A stretch of 43,850 bases of DNA from Sphaerospermopsis aphanizomenoides BCCUSP55 (GTDB lineage Bacteria > Cyanobacteriota > Cyanobacteriia > Cyanobacteriales > Nostocaceae), in assembly GCF_001586785.1 (NCBI RefSeq), contig NZ_LUFH02000052.1, positions 1 to 43,850 on the forward strand, in the 5' to 3' direction. The notes beneath the pieces were generated by a model. It did no database searches. It saw only the letters and a program-made list of their open reading frames with translations, and was not told where the DNA came from. Below are positions 8,885-16,728 of this stretch, in pieces. Position 1 is the stretch's first letter, and every line of letters starts with the position of its first letter. The position numbers were made by a program, and so were the translations under genes.

Positions 8885-9088
8885 TTATTCTGCGTGGCTA
8901 GAAGATTCTAGTCTTTGGCTCTTGAGGTTCTGTAACTGCTGTAGCAAGGAATCGACTTCTGCTTGCAAGTCCATAAATTTCTCTTGCTGATCGTCTCTAT
9001 AATAAGCCTTGGTCAGCTTCTTGACCATTTCACTGTGGGATTCGCAACTGGCAACACTGGATGATAAAGTTGTCATAGTTATACTCAT
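8885..9088 (-). CDS. Small coiled-coil protein
   Basis: The product has 67 residues and is acidic overall. The stretch FMDLQAEVDSLLQQLQNLKSQRL near residues 38-60 has clear heptad spacing, so it should form a short coiled coil, probably as a dimer. ATG 9088 has a GGA shortly upstream; a second ATG at 9076 would drop only four residues. No family function is recognised, but the composition and codon use look genuine. It converges on the 788-residue gene with a 17-base gap that carries no typical terminator. The upstream gap to thrC (9089-9395) holds an AT-rich promoter region and one dispersed repeat. Confidence 0.65.
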   Translation of the reverse strand: MSITMTTLSSSVASCESHSEMVKKLTKAYYRDDQQEKFMDLQAEVDSLLQQLQNLKSQRLESSSHAE

Positions 9089-9234
9089 TCCAAAACTTAA
9101 CTCACACCATCTGAGATATTATAATAATGTCATCTTAAACTTTCTTAAAACATTGTATACTTCCAATCACATACTCTAATAGATTCTCGGTTGAGTGATA
9201 AGAGACTGCGATAATAGCGACTCTGTTCCTGAAG

Positions 9235-9320
9235 TATAGCAGGTGACAGGGAAAAGTGTATTTATGTCGATGTTTGATCATCAATTAATTTCCTCATGCC
9301 TTGTCTATTGCTGGATATCG
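9235..9320 (+). repeat. Dispersed repeat, TATAGCAGG family, copy 2
   Basis: It starts TATAGCAGGTGACAGGG and contains ATCATCAATTAAT and CCTTGTCTATTGC in the same order as the copy at 42073. It fills much of the gap before thrC. Confidence 0.5.
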
Positions 9321-9395
9321 CCGTTTGCATGGTAAAGTGATTGACACTATCCAGAAAATCCAATTTTCCTATCCTAAATCTCTAGTTAAGAAGTT

Positions 9396-10496
9396 TTGAA
9401 TCCCGTGACTTTGAGCTTGTCTGTTGCTAAATCTCATCGCCATCCTTGGCCTGGACTGATAGAAGCCTATCGTGAATACTTGCCTGTCAGCGAAAGTACC
9501 CCAGTTGTTACTCTTTTGGAAGGTAACACACCTTTAATTCCAGTGCCAGCGATCGCAGAACGCATTGGCAGACAAGTAAAGGTATTTGTTAAATATGATG
9601 GTCTTAACCCCACCGGCAGTTTTAAAGACCGGGGTATGACGATGGCTATTACCAAGGCCAAGGAAGCCGGGGCTAAGGCAGTAATTTGCGCTAGTACAGG
9701 AAATACTTCCGCTGCTGCTGCTGCTTACGCGCGGCGTGGGGGGATGAATGCCTTTGTGTTAATTCCCGATGGCTATGTGGCTTTAGGTAAGTTAGCACAG
9801 GCCTTACTGTATGGGGCTGAAGTATTAGCTATTAAGGGTAATTTTGACCGGGCTTTAGAAATTGTCCGGGAAATGGCAGATCATTATCCCATCACTTTGG
9901 TAAATTCTGTCAATCCTTACCGCTTGGAAGGGCAGAAAACTGGTGCTTTTGAAGTGGTGGATGCGTTGGGTAATGCCCCTGACTGGTTGTGTATTCCTGT
10001 GGGCAATGCGGGGAATATCACAGCATATTGGATGGGTTTTTGTCAATATCATCAAGATGGGAAGTGCGATCGCTTGCCGAAAATGATGGGTTTCCAAGCT
10101 GCTGGTGCTGCACCTTTGGTAAATGGTCAACCGGTGCTACATCCGGAAACTATAGCGACGGCGATTAGAATTGGTAATCCTGCGAGTTGGGATAAAGCGA
10201 TCGCTGCTCAAACTGCTAGTCAAGGCAGTTTTAATGCTGTCACAGATGAGGAAATTCTGGATGCTTATCGGTTGTTAGCGTCATCAGAAGGGATTTTCTG
10301 TGAACCTGCGAGTGCGGCTTCTGTAGCTGGGTTGTTAAAGGTAAAAGACCAAGTTCCTACAGGTGCAACTGTGGTTTGTGTTTTAACTGGTAATGGTTTG
10401 AAAGATCCAGATACCGCAATTAAACACAGTCATTCTCACTTTAAACAGGGTATTCCCGCAGAATTGAAAGCTGTTGCTGAAGCAATGGGATTTTAA
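9396..10496 (+). CDS. thrC: Threonine synthase
   Basis: This PLP enzyme converts O-phospho-L-homoserine to L-threonine. The protein has 366 residues from TTG 9396; GTG 9405 (three residues shorter) is equally possible, and AAGAAG upstream serves either. The PLP lysine lies in [12 protein letters not shown] (Lys77 from the TTG). The phosphate-binding loop near [12 protein letters not shown] and the C-terminal [15 protein letters not shown] are typical. The length fits the short bacterial class, close to the actinobacterial/cyanobacterial form. No homoserine kinase or dehydrogenase gene is adjacent, so threonine genes are scattered here as in most cyanobacteria. Confidence 0.96.
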   Translation: MNPVTLSLSVAKSHRHPWPGLIEAYREYLPVSESTPVVTLLEGNTPLIPVPAIAERIGRQVKVFVKYDGLNPTGSFKDRGMTMAITKAKEAGAKAVICASTGNTSAAAAAYARRGGMNAFVLIPDGYVALGKLAQALLYGAEVLAIKGNFDRALEIVREMADHYPITLVNSVNPYRLEGQKTGAFEVVDALGNAPDWLCIPVGNAGNITAYWMGFCQYHQDGKCDRLPKMMGFQAAGAAPLVNGQPVLHPETIATAIRIGNPASWDKAIAAQTASQGSFNAVTDEEILDAYRLLASSEGIFCEPASAASVAGLLKVKDQVPTGATVVCVLTGNGLKDPDTAIKHSHSHFKQGIPAELKAVAEAMGF

Positions 10497-10528
10497 ATCA
10501 ATTATCAGTGTCGAATTAAATATTTTTT

Positions 10529-10571
10529 GTAGGGTGCGTCAGATATGAAAAATCTATTTGATGCACCCTAC
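10529..10571. repeat. Short inverted-repeat element (GTAGGGTGC ends)
   Basis: GTAGGGTGCGTCAGAT (10529-10544) and ATTTGATGCACCCTAC (10556-10571) pair over 16 bases with two mismatches. The shape is that of a miniature insertion remnant rather than a terminator, because no T-run follows on either strand. Confidence 0.65.
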
Positions 10572-10720
10572 TAATATATCGGTTGCGTAAGTTTAAATCT
10601 ATTCTCACAAGTGGAAATTATCTTTTAGCCAAGCCTAATTATTTTTGGACAGGCACTTATCATTAACATAAATATTAATTTTGCTATAATCATTATCACT
10701 TCAATGCAATTGGTAAAAAC

Positions 10721-11293
10721 ATGATGATTACCACCGTTGAGCGTCGTTATAGTTTAGATGAATATCGAGCTATTGAAGAAAAAGCGGAAGGACGTAACGA
10801 ATATCATGATGGAGAAATTGTACCCATGCCTGGAGGATCACTAAATCATAGCCGTATCGGTGGCAATATTTTTGCTTTTCTGAAGTTTCTCCTCCGCGAT
10901 ACTCAATTTGAACCAATTAACAGCGATTTACGGTTATGGATTCCTCAACATAAACGCGGAGTATATCCTGATGTGATGGTTTTTAATGGTGAACCACAAC
11001 TAAATGATAATCGCAATGATGAAGTTTTAAATCCTATCTTAATTGTGGAAGTATTATCTCCATCAACAGCAGATTATGACCGCCAAAGTAAGTTTAGGAT
11101 GTATCGTTCCATTCCTAGTTTTTGTGAATATTTATTAGTAGAACAGGATGAAGTTTTTATAGAAAAATATAGTAAGCAAGAGCAAGGTTGGTTATTGAGT
11201 GATTTTAATGATTTGGATAAGTCTATTTTTTTAGAGTCTTTGAATGTGGAATTACCGATTAAGGAAATTTATCGCGGTGTTAGTTTTGAGTAA
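10721..11293 (+). CDS. Uma2 family (DUF820) putative endonuclease
   Basis: The product has 190 residues with a double ATG start (10721 or 10724). It has the usual Uma2 layout: an N-terminal SLDEYRAIEEKAEGRNEYHDGEIVPM, then HSRIGGNIFAFL, then the PD-(D/E)XK-like core YPDVMVFNGE and LIVEVLSPSTADYDRQSKFRMYRSIPS with the E-V-L-S and K of the catalytic site. These proteins are strongly amplified in cyanobacteria and have a restriction-endonuclease fold, but their cellular substrates are unknown. It stands alone, followed by a convergent broken gene. Confidence 0.88.
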   Translation: MMITTVERRYSLDEYRAIEEKAEGRNEYHDGEIVPMPGGSLNHSRIGGNIFAFLKFLLRDTQFEPINSDLRLWIPQHKRGVYPDVMVFNGEPQLNDNRNDEVLNPILIVEVLSPSTADYDRQSKFRMYRSIPSFCEYLLVEQDEVFIEKYSKQEQGWLLSDFNDLDKSIFLESLNVELPIKEIYRGVSFE

Positions 11294-11308
11294 GCAGTTT
11301 TGTGAAAA

Positions 11309-11841
11309 TTAATTTCTTACTTGTTGAAAAGTTTTATAATTTTTACAAACGACCTCTAAACAAATATCACCTTGCAAGTGAAAATAAATTAGTGATTGTA
11401 AATTGGTCTTACCTAATTCATTTTGATTGACAAATGGATAAGATTTAGATAAATATTCCTGAATATCATCTTCAATTTTTTTGAGTTCAACTTCTCCTAC
11501 CCAAAAACAAATATCCTCATCTTCTGTATTTAGAGGTTGAGAAAAAACCAGGTGAATAATGTGGTAAAGTTCAATAGCGACATCATCAGCTTCAAGACCG
11601 AAGGTAAAATCTAGACGTAATCCCAGGGTTTGAGGATTTAATGAAATACCAACTAAATCCAATACTTTTCGGTTAAGCTCAAAACAACGAAATCACGTAG
11701 GTTGGGTTGAGGAAGGAAACACAACATTTACAACCATTTGTTGGGTTTTACTTTGTTCAACCCAACCTACCAAAATCCTTAACCGAACAGTATTGCAACT
11801 AAATCAGCACTTTTTAAATCTTCGAGAAAATATGATAACAT
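11309..11841 (-). pseudogene. Small hypothetical gene split by a MITE
   Basis: The 5' end starts at ATG 11841 (MLSYFLEDLKSADLV) and runs into the element at 11660-11795. The rest continues beyond it (DLVGISLNPQTLGLRLDFTF) to the stop at 11309. Removing the element and one copy of the 10-base target duplication (146 bp in all) restores one open frame of 128 residues. The protein has no family I recognise; it is acidic, with alternating beta and helical segments (CFWVGEVELKKIEDDIQEYL). As it stands the N-terminal piece ends after a few MITE-encoded residues, and the C-terminal piece has only a TTG start inside the element edge. It is divergent from the toxin-antitoxin pair at 11878. Confidence 0.85.
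11660..11795. mobile_element. 136 bp MITE with 10 bp target-site duplication
   Basis: The ends are inverted repeats: CAATACTTTTCGGTTAAG at 11660-11677 against the reverse complement CAATACTGTTCGGTTAAG of 11778-11795, with one mismatch in 18. A second internal inverted pair, GTAGGTTGGGTTGA/TCAACCCAACCTAC, lies at about 11697-11710 and 11757-11770. The element is flanked by direct repeats CAACTAAATC at 11650-11659 and 11796-11805. It encodes no transposase, so it must have been moved in trans. Size and layout resemble the cyanobacterial Nezha-type MITEs, but membership was not tested. Confidence 0.92.
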
Positions 11842-11877
11842 AAGCTCATTGTTGATTGATTCACAAATTGAAAAAAT

Positions 11878-12126
11878 ATGATAGAACAAGAACTGCTCAA
11901 CCGTATTACGATAAATCCAAAAGTAATGGTGGGAAAACCTACTATTAAAGGTACACGATTGACTGTTGAATATATACTTAATCTCCTTGCACACGGCGCG
12001 ACAGTATCAGAAATTATAGAAGAATACGAAGGTTTATTAGAAGCTGATATTCGAGCTTGTTTATTATTTGCATCTCGCTCCCTAGAAAGTACAAGTTTTA
12101 TGCCTTTAACTGCGGAGATTGCCTAG
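11878..12126 (+). CDS. DUF433 antitoxin
   Basis: The product has 82 residues, the usual DUF433 length. The family core ITINPKVMVGKPTIKGTRLTVEYILNLLAHGATVSEIIEEYEGL is intact; it is a compact helix-turn-helix that binds DNA and partners a PIN-like toxin. The stop codon (12124-12126) abuts the ATG of the toxin gene, so the two are co-translated. The promoter must lie in the roughly 35 bases between this gene and the divergent broken gene, a region likely autoregulated by the antitoxin. Confidence 0.9.
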   Translation: MIEQELLNRITINPKVMVGKPTIKGTRLTVEYILNLLAHGATVSEIIEEYEGLLEADIRACLLFASRSLESTSFMPLTAEIA

Positions 12127-12480
12127 ATGCGATTTTTAGTAGATGAAAATACAGGTGTAACTGTCGCTCGTTGGTTACGTGAAAAAGGTCATGAAGTTTT
12201 CTCAGTTTATGAACAAGCACGGGGAATAGATGATGACATCATTATTCAAAAAGCTTTTGATGAAAATTGGATTTTGATTACTAGCGATAAGGATTTTGGC
12301 GATAAGGTTTATCGGGATCAGTTTCCACATCGGGGTGTGATTCTGCTGCGTTTAGAAAATGAACGTTCTGCCAATAAAATCTACGTTTTACAACAGGTAT
12401 TGCAGCAGTATATTGAACAATTAGTAGATAGTTTTGTTGTAGTTACTGAAACTCAGATTAGATTTGCTAGGATCAGATAA
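12127..12480 (+). CDS. DUF5615 PIN-like toxin
   Basis: The product has 117 residues, beginning MRFLVDENTG, with acidic residues Asp6/Glu7. A second acidic cluster, LITSDKDFGDK, lies around 51-60, followed by the beta strand GVILLRL; this is the arrangement of the PIN-like nuclease fold in DUF5615. The partner is the DUF433 protein encoded immediately upstream. Such pairs are type II toxin-antitoxin modules in which the toxin is expected to cleave RNA. The toxin looks full length and intact, unlike the collapsed toxin at 15967. Confidence 0.88.
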   Translation: MRFLVDENTGVTVARWLREKGHEVFSVYEQARGIDDDIIIQKAFDENWILITSDKDFGDKVYRDQFPHRGVILLRLENERSANKIYVLQQVLQQYIEQLVDSFVVVTETQIRFARIR

Positions 12481-12517
12481 TTTACTTTTGTAATATTTTT
12501 GATTGTAAGAGATAACT

Positions 12518-12547
12518 GTGGGTTCGGTTAGCGGCAGCGTAACCCAC
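12518..12547. repeat. Short inverted repeat GTGGGTT/AACCCAC
   Basis: GTGGGTT at 12518-12524 pairs with AACCCAC at 12541-12547. It resembles the ends of small Nostocales repeat elements and is probably a degraded remnant in the gap after the toxin gene. Confidence 0.4.
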
Positions 12548-12651
12548 CATCAGTAGTTAATGGTAGGTTACAGAACATTATTTCATTGTACTTATGGATT
12601 ACCTAGCGTGGCTAACATACCCTACAATTACTAACACATCATTCGTGGTTT

Positions 12652-14970
12652 TTAGGGGTTAGAAACAAGTGAGATATTAACCTTAGTTGATGATGATTCT
12701 AAAGTACCACTACCTCCATCACGTAAATCTTCTGGTCTTTTTCCTCTTAGTACAATAGGAGGGTCGCTTGAACCAACAAAACCAAGGCTGATAGTATGGC
12801 GAGTGTTATTCTGATATGTAGCACGCAATCCTGGTGGGACACATTCAGTTCTAATATACAAGCCCCATATTTCTGCCACTCTGTCACAAGCTATTGTAAA
12901 TTCGTGAGCAAGATTATAAGGAGAGTAGCTTTTCAGATAAACCTTGATATGTTGCCGCCCAGACACTCTCTTCGCATAAATTATGTCTTGTCTATTCTTG
13001 GCACTCTCAAATTCGCTGGTTTGATAGTTTCGGTATTCATCTGGATATAATAAATCTGGTAAATGGCTTGGCTCATCAATTTTGACTTCAATAGCATTTT
13101 TAGAATAATTAGTTATTCTAAAACTAAAATGGGGAAAAAGGCCAATCTTCTCATCTCCCCAACATTCTTTTTCGATAATAACGTCAAGAGCTTGATATTT
13201 TTCACTCCCTCCTCCTTTTTTACCATCTGTACGACATTCTACATCAATTTGAGCAGCATCTAATTGTCCTGAGATAGTTATGTAGGGCTTTTCAACCACA
13301 GAAAATTCCCCTATATACAGTCCTTCCTCTATCTCTCTATTTAAATATTGACCAAGCCAGAAAATTCGACTGAGTGCAATTCCTTTGTCAGCTACATTAA
13401 TTGCTTTAATTACTTTGACTATCCTTTTAGCTGTTTTTTCTAACACTTCGCCTTCAAATTCAAATATTTTTAATGCACTTTCCACCTCATCTTCCTGTAT
13501 CTTTAATCCTAAGATTTCACCCACTTTTATTAACTTTTCAGGATTACCAACACATGAAAGGAGAGTGTTCATAATTGAATATCCATCTTTATCTTTTGAG
13601 GAAAACTCTAAAGATAAGTTCTTGCCACAATCTATAAATAATGAAGCCACTTTCATTATATCTGTCACCGTAATTATCTTGTCTATATTGTCTGTCTTTG
13701 ATTTTTCGTCATCATTACTAACAACTAAACCAATAATATCTATAGCTAATGTAGCTAAGTTAAGATCCATCGCACTAAAAGATTGTTCACCTCCGTTTAT
13801 ATTCCTGTTACCTAGTTCAGATCCTGCTGATATTAAAACACTATATTTACCTGGTTGCCAATTACCACCATTTTTGGGTGTTAAAACTTGTTCAATCTGA
13901 TTACCTCCTGTAACAGTTTTAATTACACTACCATCCCATATTCCTAAATCTGCTGGTTTAAGTAATGCTTCAGCTACTACATCACCATCTGATTTTTTTG
14001 CACCACTATCATCATCTAGTAGATATTGATAAGGCTTTCGTTTATCTTTTGGAACTACTATTACCTGCTGTACCATTGGAGAAGTTCCTACAATTTTAAC
14101 TGTACCATCACTCGCATCTAGTTTCATACCATGCCAAATTGGATAATCAAGTTTATCCGCAGGAATCACATCAAAAAATAATTTATCTTTAGGGAATTGT
14201 TGAGTTAACGTATATTCCAGTCTTGATTTTTGTAGTTCGTTAGACTGAGCTTGTACGGCAGGTATGAACCAATTCGATACTACTTGCCAAGGATTTTTCT
14301 TTTGGCCATGATCAAAAATATTTGTACCTTGAGTAATTTCAGGATTAGTTATATTAGGTAAATAGCTGGTTTTTTGGCTAGATAAAAATAAGTTATTATC
14401 CTTAGCAATATTGATAGCGATATCAGTAGATAAATTAATTACCTCATCATCTAAAAGAGAACTGGAAGCAGCTACAGCTTTAACTAAATCTTGAAATTTG
14501 CTATCTTTTTCAATAGCCTGAAAAATATTTACTCTTTTTTCAAAAGGTAATCCAGCAAATAGGGGATTGATAAAAACCATACCCCGTGCTGTTGATTTAA
14601 AGCTTAATTCAGGTTTTTCATTAATGCCTGTCACGAAAAAATCTATCAATCTAATTTGATCGCCAAAAGTAGCTGCTACAATAGAAGTAGTCTTTTGAGA
14701 TTTTTGTTGTTGAGTTGTAGCATCTTGTTTTGTATTGAATTGAGGAAAATTTATTCTTACACCATTATCTTTGATAGATTGTGATTGAACTGCTGTGATC
14801 ACTTGTCCGGCTTTCTTATCATTCTCTCCTTTGGGACTTTCAGCGACATTTACTGGAATCCCCGAATTAGAGTATATAAAAATATATCCCAAACCCACAG
14901 AAAATATTAAGTCTAATAAAAATGCTACTATGTTGATGATCCACTTCCGAGAAAAAGTAGACTTGCTCAT
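12652..14970 (-). CDS. Large membrane-anchored protein of unknown function
   Basis: The product has 772 residues. A basic start (MSKSTFSRKW) and one hydrophobic helix at about 10-34 suggest a signal anchor with the bulk outside the cytoplasm. At about 240-250 the run WFIPAVQAQSNEL looks like a signal-peptidase site but is internal. The middle holds a beta-rich segment (about 255-410) with GKYSVLISAGSELGNRN, then a helical part (about 430-560), and a beta-rich C-terminus ending GGSGTLESSSTKVNISLVSNP. Cysteines cluster in the last third. No domain is recognised. The gene is AT-rich and divergent from the small HTH gene at 15165 across 194 bases; this could be an acquired island, but that is inference. 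Confidence 0.7.
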   Translation of the reverse strand: MSKSTFSRKWIINIVAFLLDLIFSVGLGYIFIYSNSGIPVNVAESPKGENDKKAGQVITAVQSQSIKDNGVRINFPQFNTKQDATTQQQKSQKTTSIVAATFGDQIRLIDFFVTGINEKPELSFKSTARGMVFINPLFAGLPFEKRVNIFQAIEKDSKFQDLVKAVAASSSLLDDEVINLSTDIAINIAKDNNLFLSSQKTSYLPNITNPEITQGTNIFDHGQKKNPWQVVSNWFIPAVQAQSNELQKSRLEYTLTQQFPKDKLFFDVIPADKLDYPIWHGMKLDASDGTVKIVGTSPMVQQVIVVPKDKRKPYQYLLDDDSGAKKSDGDVVAEALLKPADLGIWDGSVIKTVTGGNQIEQVLTPKNGGNWQPGKYSVLISAGSELGNRNINGGEQSFSAMDLNLATLAIDIIGLVVSNDDEKSKTDNIDKIITVTDIMKVASLFIDCGKNLSLEFSSKDKDGYSIMNTLLSCVGNPEKLIKVGEILGLKIQEDEVESALKIFEFEGEVLEKTAKRIVKVIKAINVADKGIALSRIFWLGQYLNREIEEGLYIGEFSVVEKPYITISGQLDAAQIDVECRTDGKKGGGSEKYQALDVIIEKECWGDEKIGLFPHFSFRITNYSKNAIEVKIDEPSHLPDLLYPDEYRNYQTSEFESAKNRQDIIYAKRVSGRQHIKVYLKSYSPYNLAHEFTIACDRVAEIWGLYIRTECVPPGLRATYQNNTRHTISLGFVGSSDPPIVLRGKRPEDLRDGGSGTLESSSTKVNISLVSNP

Positions 14971-15164
14971 ATTTATCTCTTGTTTTTGATAGATTTACCC
15001 AAATTCAAACCCGTGTTTATTTTTACCCACCCTACACCACACACCCAACCCTGAAAAGCGGAAAAAAGCGGATCGCAATAAAATCTACAAAACAAGGCGG
15101 AAAAAAGCTGATAAATACGGATAAAGTCTGCTAAACTTAATTATGTAGCTTTACATTCCTTAAT

Positions 15165-15671
15165 ATGAAGGTTCAGGAACTACTACAACTTGTAGACGAG
15201 GCAGCTTATCTCAACACAGGCCAGCATCCGAATGACCTACAACTCGCAATTATTGAAGGATCACTAAAACATCAAAAGTATGCTGAAATAGCCGAATCTT
15301 GTGGTTGTAGCGCCGGTCATGCAAAGGATGTAGGTTACGAACTTTTACAATTGTTATCTGATATTTTTGATGAACCTGTTGATAAACGAAATCTTAAATC
15401 TGTTCTGGAACGACAGGGAAATGTAAATCTTTTTTTAGGCGATAAAAGTATTAATCAAAATATAGTTGGCTGTATCAATATTGGTTCTAAACAACCTAAA
15501 AATAAATCAGATAAAAATCATTCTAATAATTCTAAAATACAGCAGCGTAAAAAGAATAAAACTCAAATAGAAAGAATTGATAAATTAAGGTATTTGGGTT
15601 TAACTGACGAGCAAATTGCAGAAGTGCTAGAGTTACCGTTGGAAGTTGTTAAACAGGTGGAAATAGATTAG
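15165..15671 (+). CDS. Small HTH protein resembling vWA-MoxR-associated N-terminal domains
   Basis: The product has 168 residues. Residues 1-86 (LLQLVDEAAYLNTGQHPNDLQ, then KYAEIAESCGCSAGHAKDVGYELLQLLSD) match from memory the helix-turn-helix domain usually found at the front of large cyanobacterial NB-ARC, WD40 or vWA-MoxR-associated proteins. Here it stands alone. The linker (about 90-140) is Asn/Lys-rich and contains NVNLFLGDKSINQNIVG, a beta-like segment. The last 30 residues (LRYLGLTDEQIAEVLELPLEVVKQ) form a second HTH like that at the end of Rpn-type nucleases. It may be a truncated relative that lost its effector, or an independent adaptor or regulator. The UPF0175 gene follows after 53 bases. 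Confidence 0.7.
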   Translation: MKVQELLQLVDEAAYLNTGQHPNDLQLAIIEGSLKHQKYAEIAESCGCSAGHAKDVGYELLQLLSDIFDEPVDKRNLKSVLERQGNVNLFLGDKSINQNIVGCINIGSKQPKNKSDKNHSNNSKIQQRKKNKTQIERIDKLRYLGLTDEQIAEVLELPLEVVKQVEID

Positions 15672-15724
15672 AATATAGGTAAATATAATTGTTAAAATTC
15701 AGGAAATATTTTACAAACGCAGTT

Positions 15725-15970
15725 ATGAGTTTAGTCATTTCCGATGAAGTCGTCAAAGCAAGTGGTTTATCAGAAAATCAACTGTTGCTGGAAATCGTAA
15801 TTATGCTGTTCCAGCAAGAAAAAATTAGCTTAGGTAAAGCTAGTGAAATCATAGGCATGAATCAGATTAAGTTGCAAAAACTACTTTCAGAACGCGGGAT
15901 ATGCATTCACTATGATGTGGCTGAGTTACAGGAAGATATCCAACATCTACGTGCGAAAGGCTGGCTATGA
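15725..15970 (+). CDS. UPF0175 family antitoxin
   Basis: The product has 81 residues from ATG 15725. The sequence MSLVISDEVVKASGLSENQL, then AVMLF-like IVIMLFQQEKISLGKASEIIGMNQIKLQKLLSERGICIHYDVAELQEDIQHL, is a complete UPF0175 protein with a short HTH. UPF0175 genes normally overlap a DUF3368 PIN-type toxin gene by ATGA, and that overlap is still here at 15967-15970. The toxin itself has collapsed, so this is an orphan antitoxin that may persist as a regulator. An upstream TTG at 15689 would add a non-homologous tail and is rejected. Confidence 0.88.
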   Translation: MSLVISDEVVKASGLSENQLLLEIVIMLFQQEKISLGKASEIIGMNQIKLQKLLSERGICIHYDVAELQEDIQHLRAKGWL

Positions 15971-16019
15971 TCGTTGTTAGCGATACTTCACCTTGGTTTT
16001 GAAAGCAGCAAATGAGTGA
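15967..16019 (+). pseudogene. Remnant of a DUF3368 PIN-like toxin (both ends only)
   Basis: ATG 15967 overlaps the antitoxin stop and encodes MIVVSDTSP, the diagnostic start of DUF3368 toxins (the Asp belongs to the PIN active site). The frame then hits TGA at 16000-16002. Shifted by one frame, 15996-16019 reads VLKAANE-stop, which resembles the usual C-terminus of this family. About 140 codons in between are missing, so the gene has lost its whole catalytic body by an internal deletion joining near 15993-15996. The C-terminal assignment rests on memory of the family and is less certain than the N-terminal one. Confidence 0.75.
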
Positions 16020-16046
16020 TATTTGACTATATATACTGATAACTTT

Positions 16047-16538
16047 TCACTGCTTACCTTCTACTTGTTCATCCTTCTTCCCAGCTTTCAAACTCGCCAA
16101 ACTGTCAATAGCATCACCTAAAGCTGTGGTCAGGTTATTGCGGGTTTGTTCATGATTTTCTTGTTCTGTTTTCAAAGCTTGAATGAGGCGATCGCGTTCT
16201 TGAGTTACAGTGATAAGTTTAGCTTTCAATTCCTCCTCAGAGGTCAGTTGTGATAGTTCTGACTCAATTGCTGTTGTGGTAGTTTCAGCAATGGTCTCAG
16301 CGTTTATACCTTGAATTTTTTGCAGTTCAGCTTTGAGAGATGCGATCGCCTGTTGGTGCATCTTGGCTTCTGCACGACGTTGTTCTGATTCGGTATTATA
16401 GAGTTGTCGCCATTTTTGTGAACTTTCCCAAGCTTCATCCCGTTTTTGTTGCAGTTCAGCCATCTGCTGTTTGAGGGTTTGAATTTCGGCTAACCACTGT
16501 TGTGTTAAATAGGCTGTTTTATCAATATTGTCAGTCAT
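16047..16538 (-). CDS. Coiled-coil protein of unknown function
   Basis: The product has 163 residues, almost entirely Gln/Glu/Lys/Leu-rich helix with heptad spacing (LKQQMAELQQKRDEAWESS, then LKAELQKIQ and LITVTQERDRLIQALK). There is no signal peptide or membrane helix. It is expected to be a cytoplasmic extended coiled coil; similar short proteins are common in cyanobacteria, and no function can be assigned. It is transcribed toward the broken toxin remnant and separated from the YihY gene by a gap with a dispersed repeat. Confidence 0.75.
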   Translation of the reverse strand: MTDNIDKTAYLTQQWLAEIQTLKQQMAELQQKRDEAWESSQKWRQLYNTESEQRRAEAKMHQQAIASLKAELQKIQGINAETIAETTTTAIESELSQLTSEEELKAKLITVTQERDRLIQALKTEQENHEQTRNNLTTALGDAIDSLASLKAGKKDEQVEGKQ

Positions 16539-16633
16539 GAGTTTAGTTAAATGTAATAGGTATTAAATACTTCTGTTTTCTAGTGAAAAATTTTACCGTA
16601 TAAAAAGATAAAAATATCTAAATTTTGAATTTT

Positions 16634-16723
16634 GATATCTGGCAATTGCCAAGGTGTTTAAAACATCAACTGATGATAAAACAGATACTCAAAGACTTTT
16701 CATACTGTCACCTGTCACCTAAC
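16634..16723 (-). repeat. Dispersed repeat, TATAGCAGG family, copy 3 (reversed)
   Basis: The reverse complement reads GGTGACAGGTGACAG, then AAAAGTCTTTGAGTATCTG, then ATCATCAGTTGATG and ACCTTGGC, in the same order as the copies at 3109, 9235 and 42073. Confidence 0.5.
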
Positions 16724-16728
16724 TATAT

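Noticed and set aside
13385-13900. 171-codon frame antisense to the 772-residue gene
   Set aside because: Serine-rich shadow frame with no start signals; the minus-strand frame covers it completely with coherent protein sequence.
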